Part shown: positions 4,593 to 5,022 of the stretch, piece by piece | Layout of the letters: every line of letters starts with the position of its first letter | How positions within the stretch are numbered: the first letter of the stretch is position 1 | Source: CAJBLF01 sp964560855 | GTDB taxonomy: Bacteria > Patescibacteriota > Gracilibacteria > Absconditabacterales > Absconditicoccaceae | DNA length: 5,022 nt | Assembly (NCBI GenBank): GCA_964560855.1 | Contig: CAZLLU010000042.1 | Location: 1-5,022, forward strand | Reading direction: 5' to 3' | Notes under the pieces: generated by a model | Database searches by the model: none | What the model saw: the letters and a program-made list of their open reading frames with translations, nothing else | What the model was told of the DNA's origin: nothing | Made by a program: the position numbers and the translations under genes

Positions 4593-5022
4593 ATGTTAGA
4601 ACAGATAAAAAAATATTATGCCGACAAAAAATTTTTCCGGAGAATTATCATCATTGCTGTGCTTGTTTTGCTCGTAACAATCCAACTCACCGGCAGGAAA
4701 TCATCTTTGGTTTCATGAGCCAATGAGCATAGCTTCGCCGGCGAAGAAATGCCTACAAATGGGAGATACCAGTTGAACATTGAAAGACTCGATAGAGAGA
4801 TCGCATTGATACAACTGAACCCTGCGCAATTCGCTATGATCTACAAAAGACGAAATCTCGTTATGCCGAAGATAGAAAAAGCGTTGAAAAACGCAGATCT
4901 CCCTGATGACTTAAAATATATCCCGGTCATCGAAAGTGCGTTAAGGGAGAATGTCACGAGCTCTGCTGGTGCGGCCGGCATCCGACAATTCATGCCGTGA
5001 ACAGCCAAAAAATATGGATTGA
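4593..5022 (+). CDS. Membrane-anchored lytic murein transglycosylase, MltD/SLT type (5' part)
   Basis: The first 143 residues are present and the gene continues past the window. A short basic N-terminus (KKYYADKKFF) and a hydrophobic segment at about 17-33 (RIIIIAVLVLLVTIQL) form a signal anchor. The rest faces outward to cleave peptidoglycan glycan strands. The SLT-type catalytic region starts with LPDDLKYIPVIES, where Glu114 is the likely catalytic acid, followed by SSAGAAGI and QFMPGTAKKYGL. UGA provides Gly42 and Gly136, the latter inside the motif. Standard decoding would start at residue 53, without the anchor, and stop at 136. Codon 131 is CGA exactly where this family has tryptophan (GIWQFMP). 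Other rare codons are CGG at 16 and CGA near 87. ATG 4593 is the only start that includes the anchor, and it has no Shine-Dalgarno. Confidence 0.92.

Overview
This window reads only if UGA codes for glycine (translation table 25). Seventeen in-frame UGA codons fall inside six otherwise intact genes, most of them at glycine positions of recognisable motifs, and every gene whose end is visible stops with TAA. With the AT-rich sequence and small compact genes, this points to the Candidate Phyla Radiation lineages Gracilibacteria (BD1-5) or Absconditabacteria (SR1). Two CGA codons sit where their protein families carry tryptophan, so CGA may also be reassigned in this genome. No start codon has a convincing Shine-Dalgarno sequence.

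Layout. The left part (1-1686, plus strand) holds the last codons of an unidentified gene, a 72-residue stand-alone glycyl-radical domain resembling the C-terminus of anaerobic ribonucleotide reductase (NrdD), an unrecognised 85-residue protein, and nrdG, the radical-SAM activase of class III ribonucleotide reductase. Together these look like an anaerobic dNTP-synthesis cluster. It converges on a minus-strand block (1813-4064) with a patatin-like phospholipase, a PduL-type phosphotransacylase, and a P-loop kinase that may be a dephospho-CoA kinase. The last two could both belong to CoA/acyl-phosphate metabolism, suggesting fermentative energy conservation. After a 528-base gene-free stretch, a plus-strand MltD-like lytic transglycosylase starts at 4593 and runs off the window.

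The spacers are unusually structured. Five of them contain runs with 7-base periodicity (ATTCATC, AATTTTT/AATTCTT, AATTGAG/AATGAAA, GAATGTA and similar). Two share an ACTATWGT-type hairpin between heptad arms. Two contain copies (822-936 and 3383-3495) of a roughly 114-base element of five consecutive hairpins, whose variable arms differ between copies but stay self-complementary. The 4065-4592 spacer holds a GTCATTCC-type palindromic repeat, a short direct duplication and a threefold 25-base repeat.

No tRNA, rRNA, CRISPR array or transposase gene was found.
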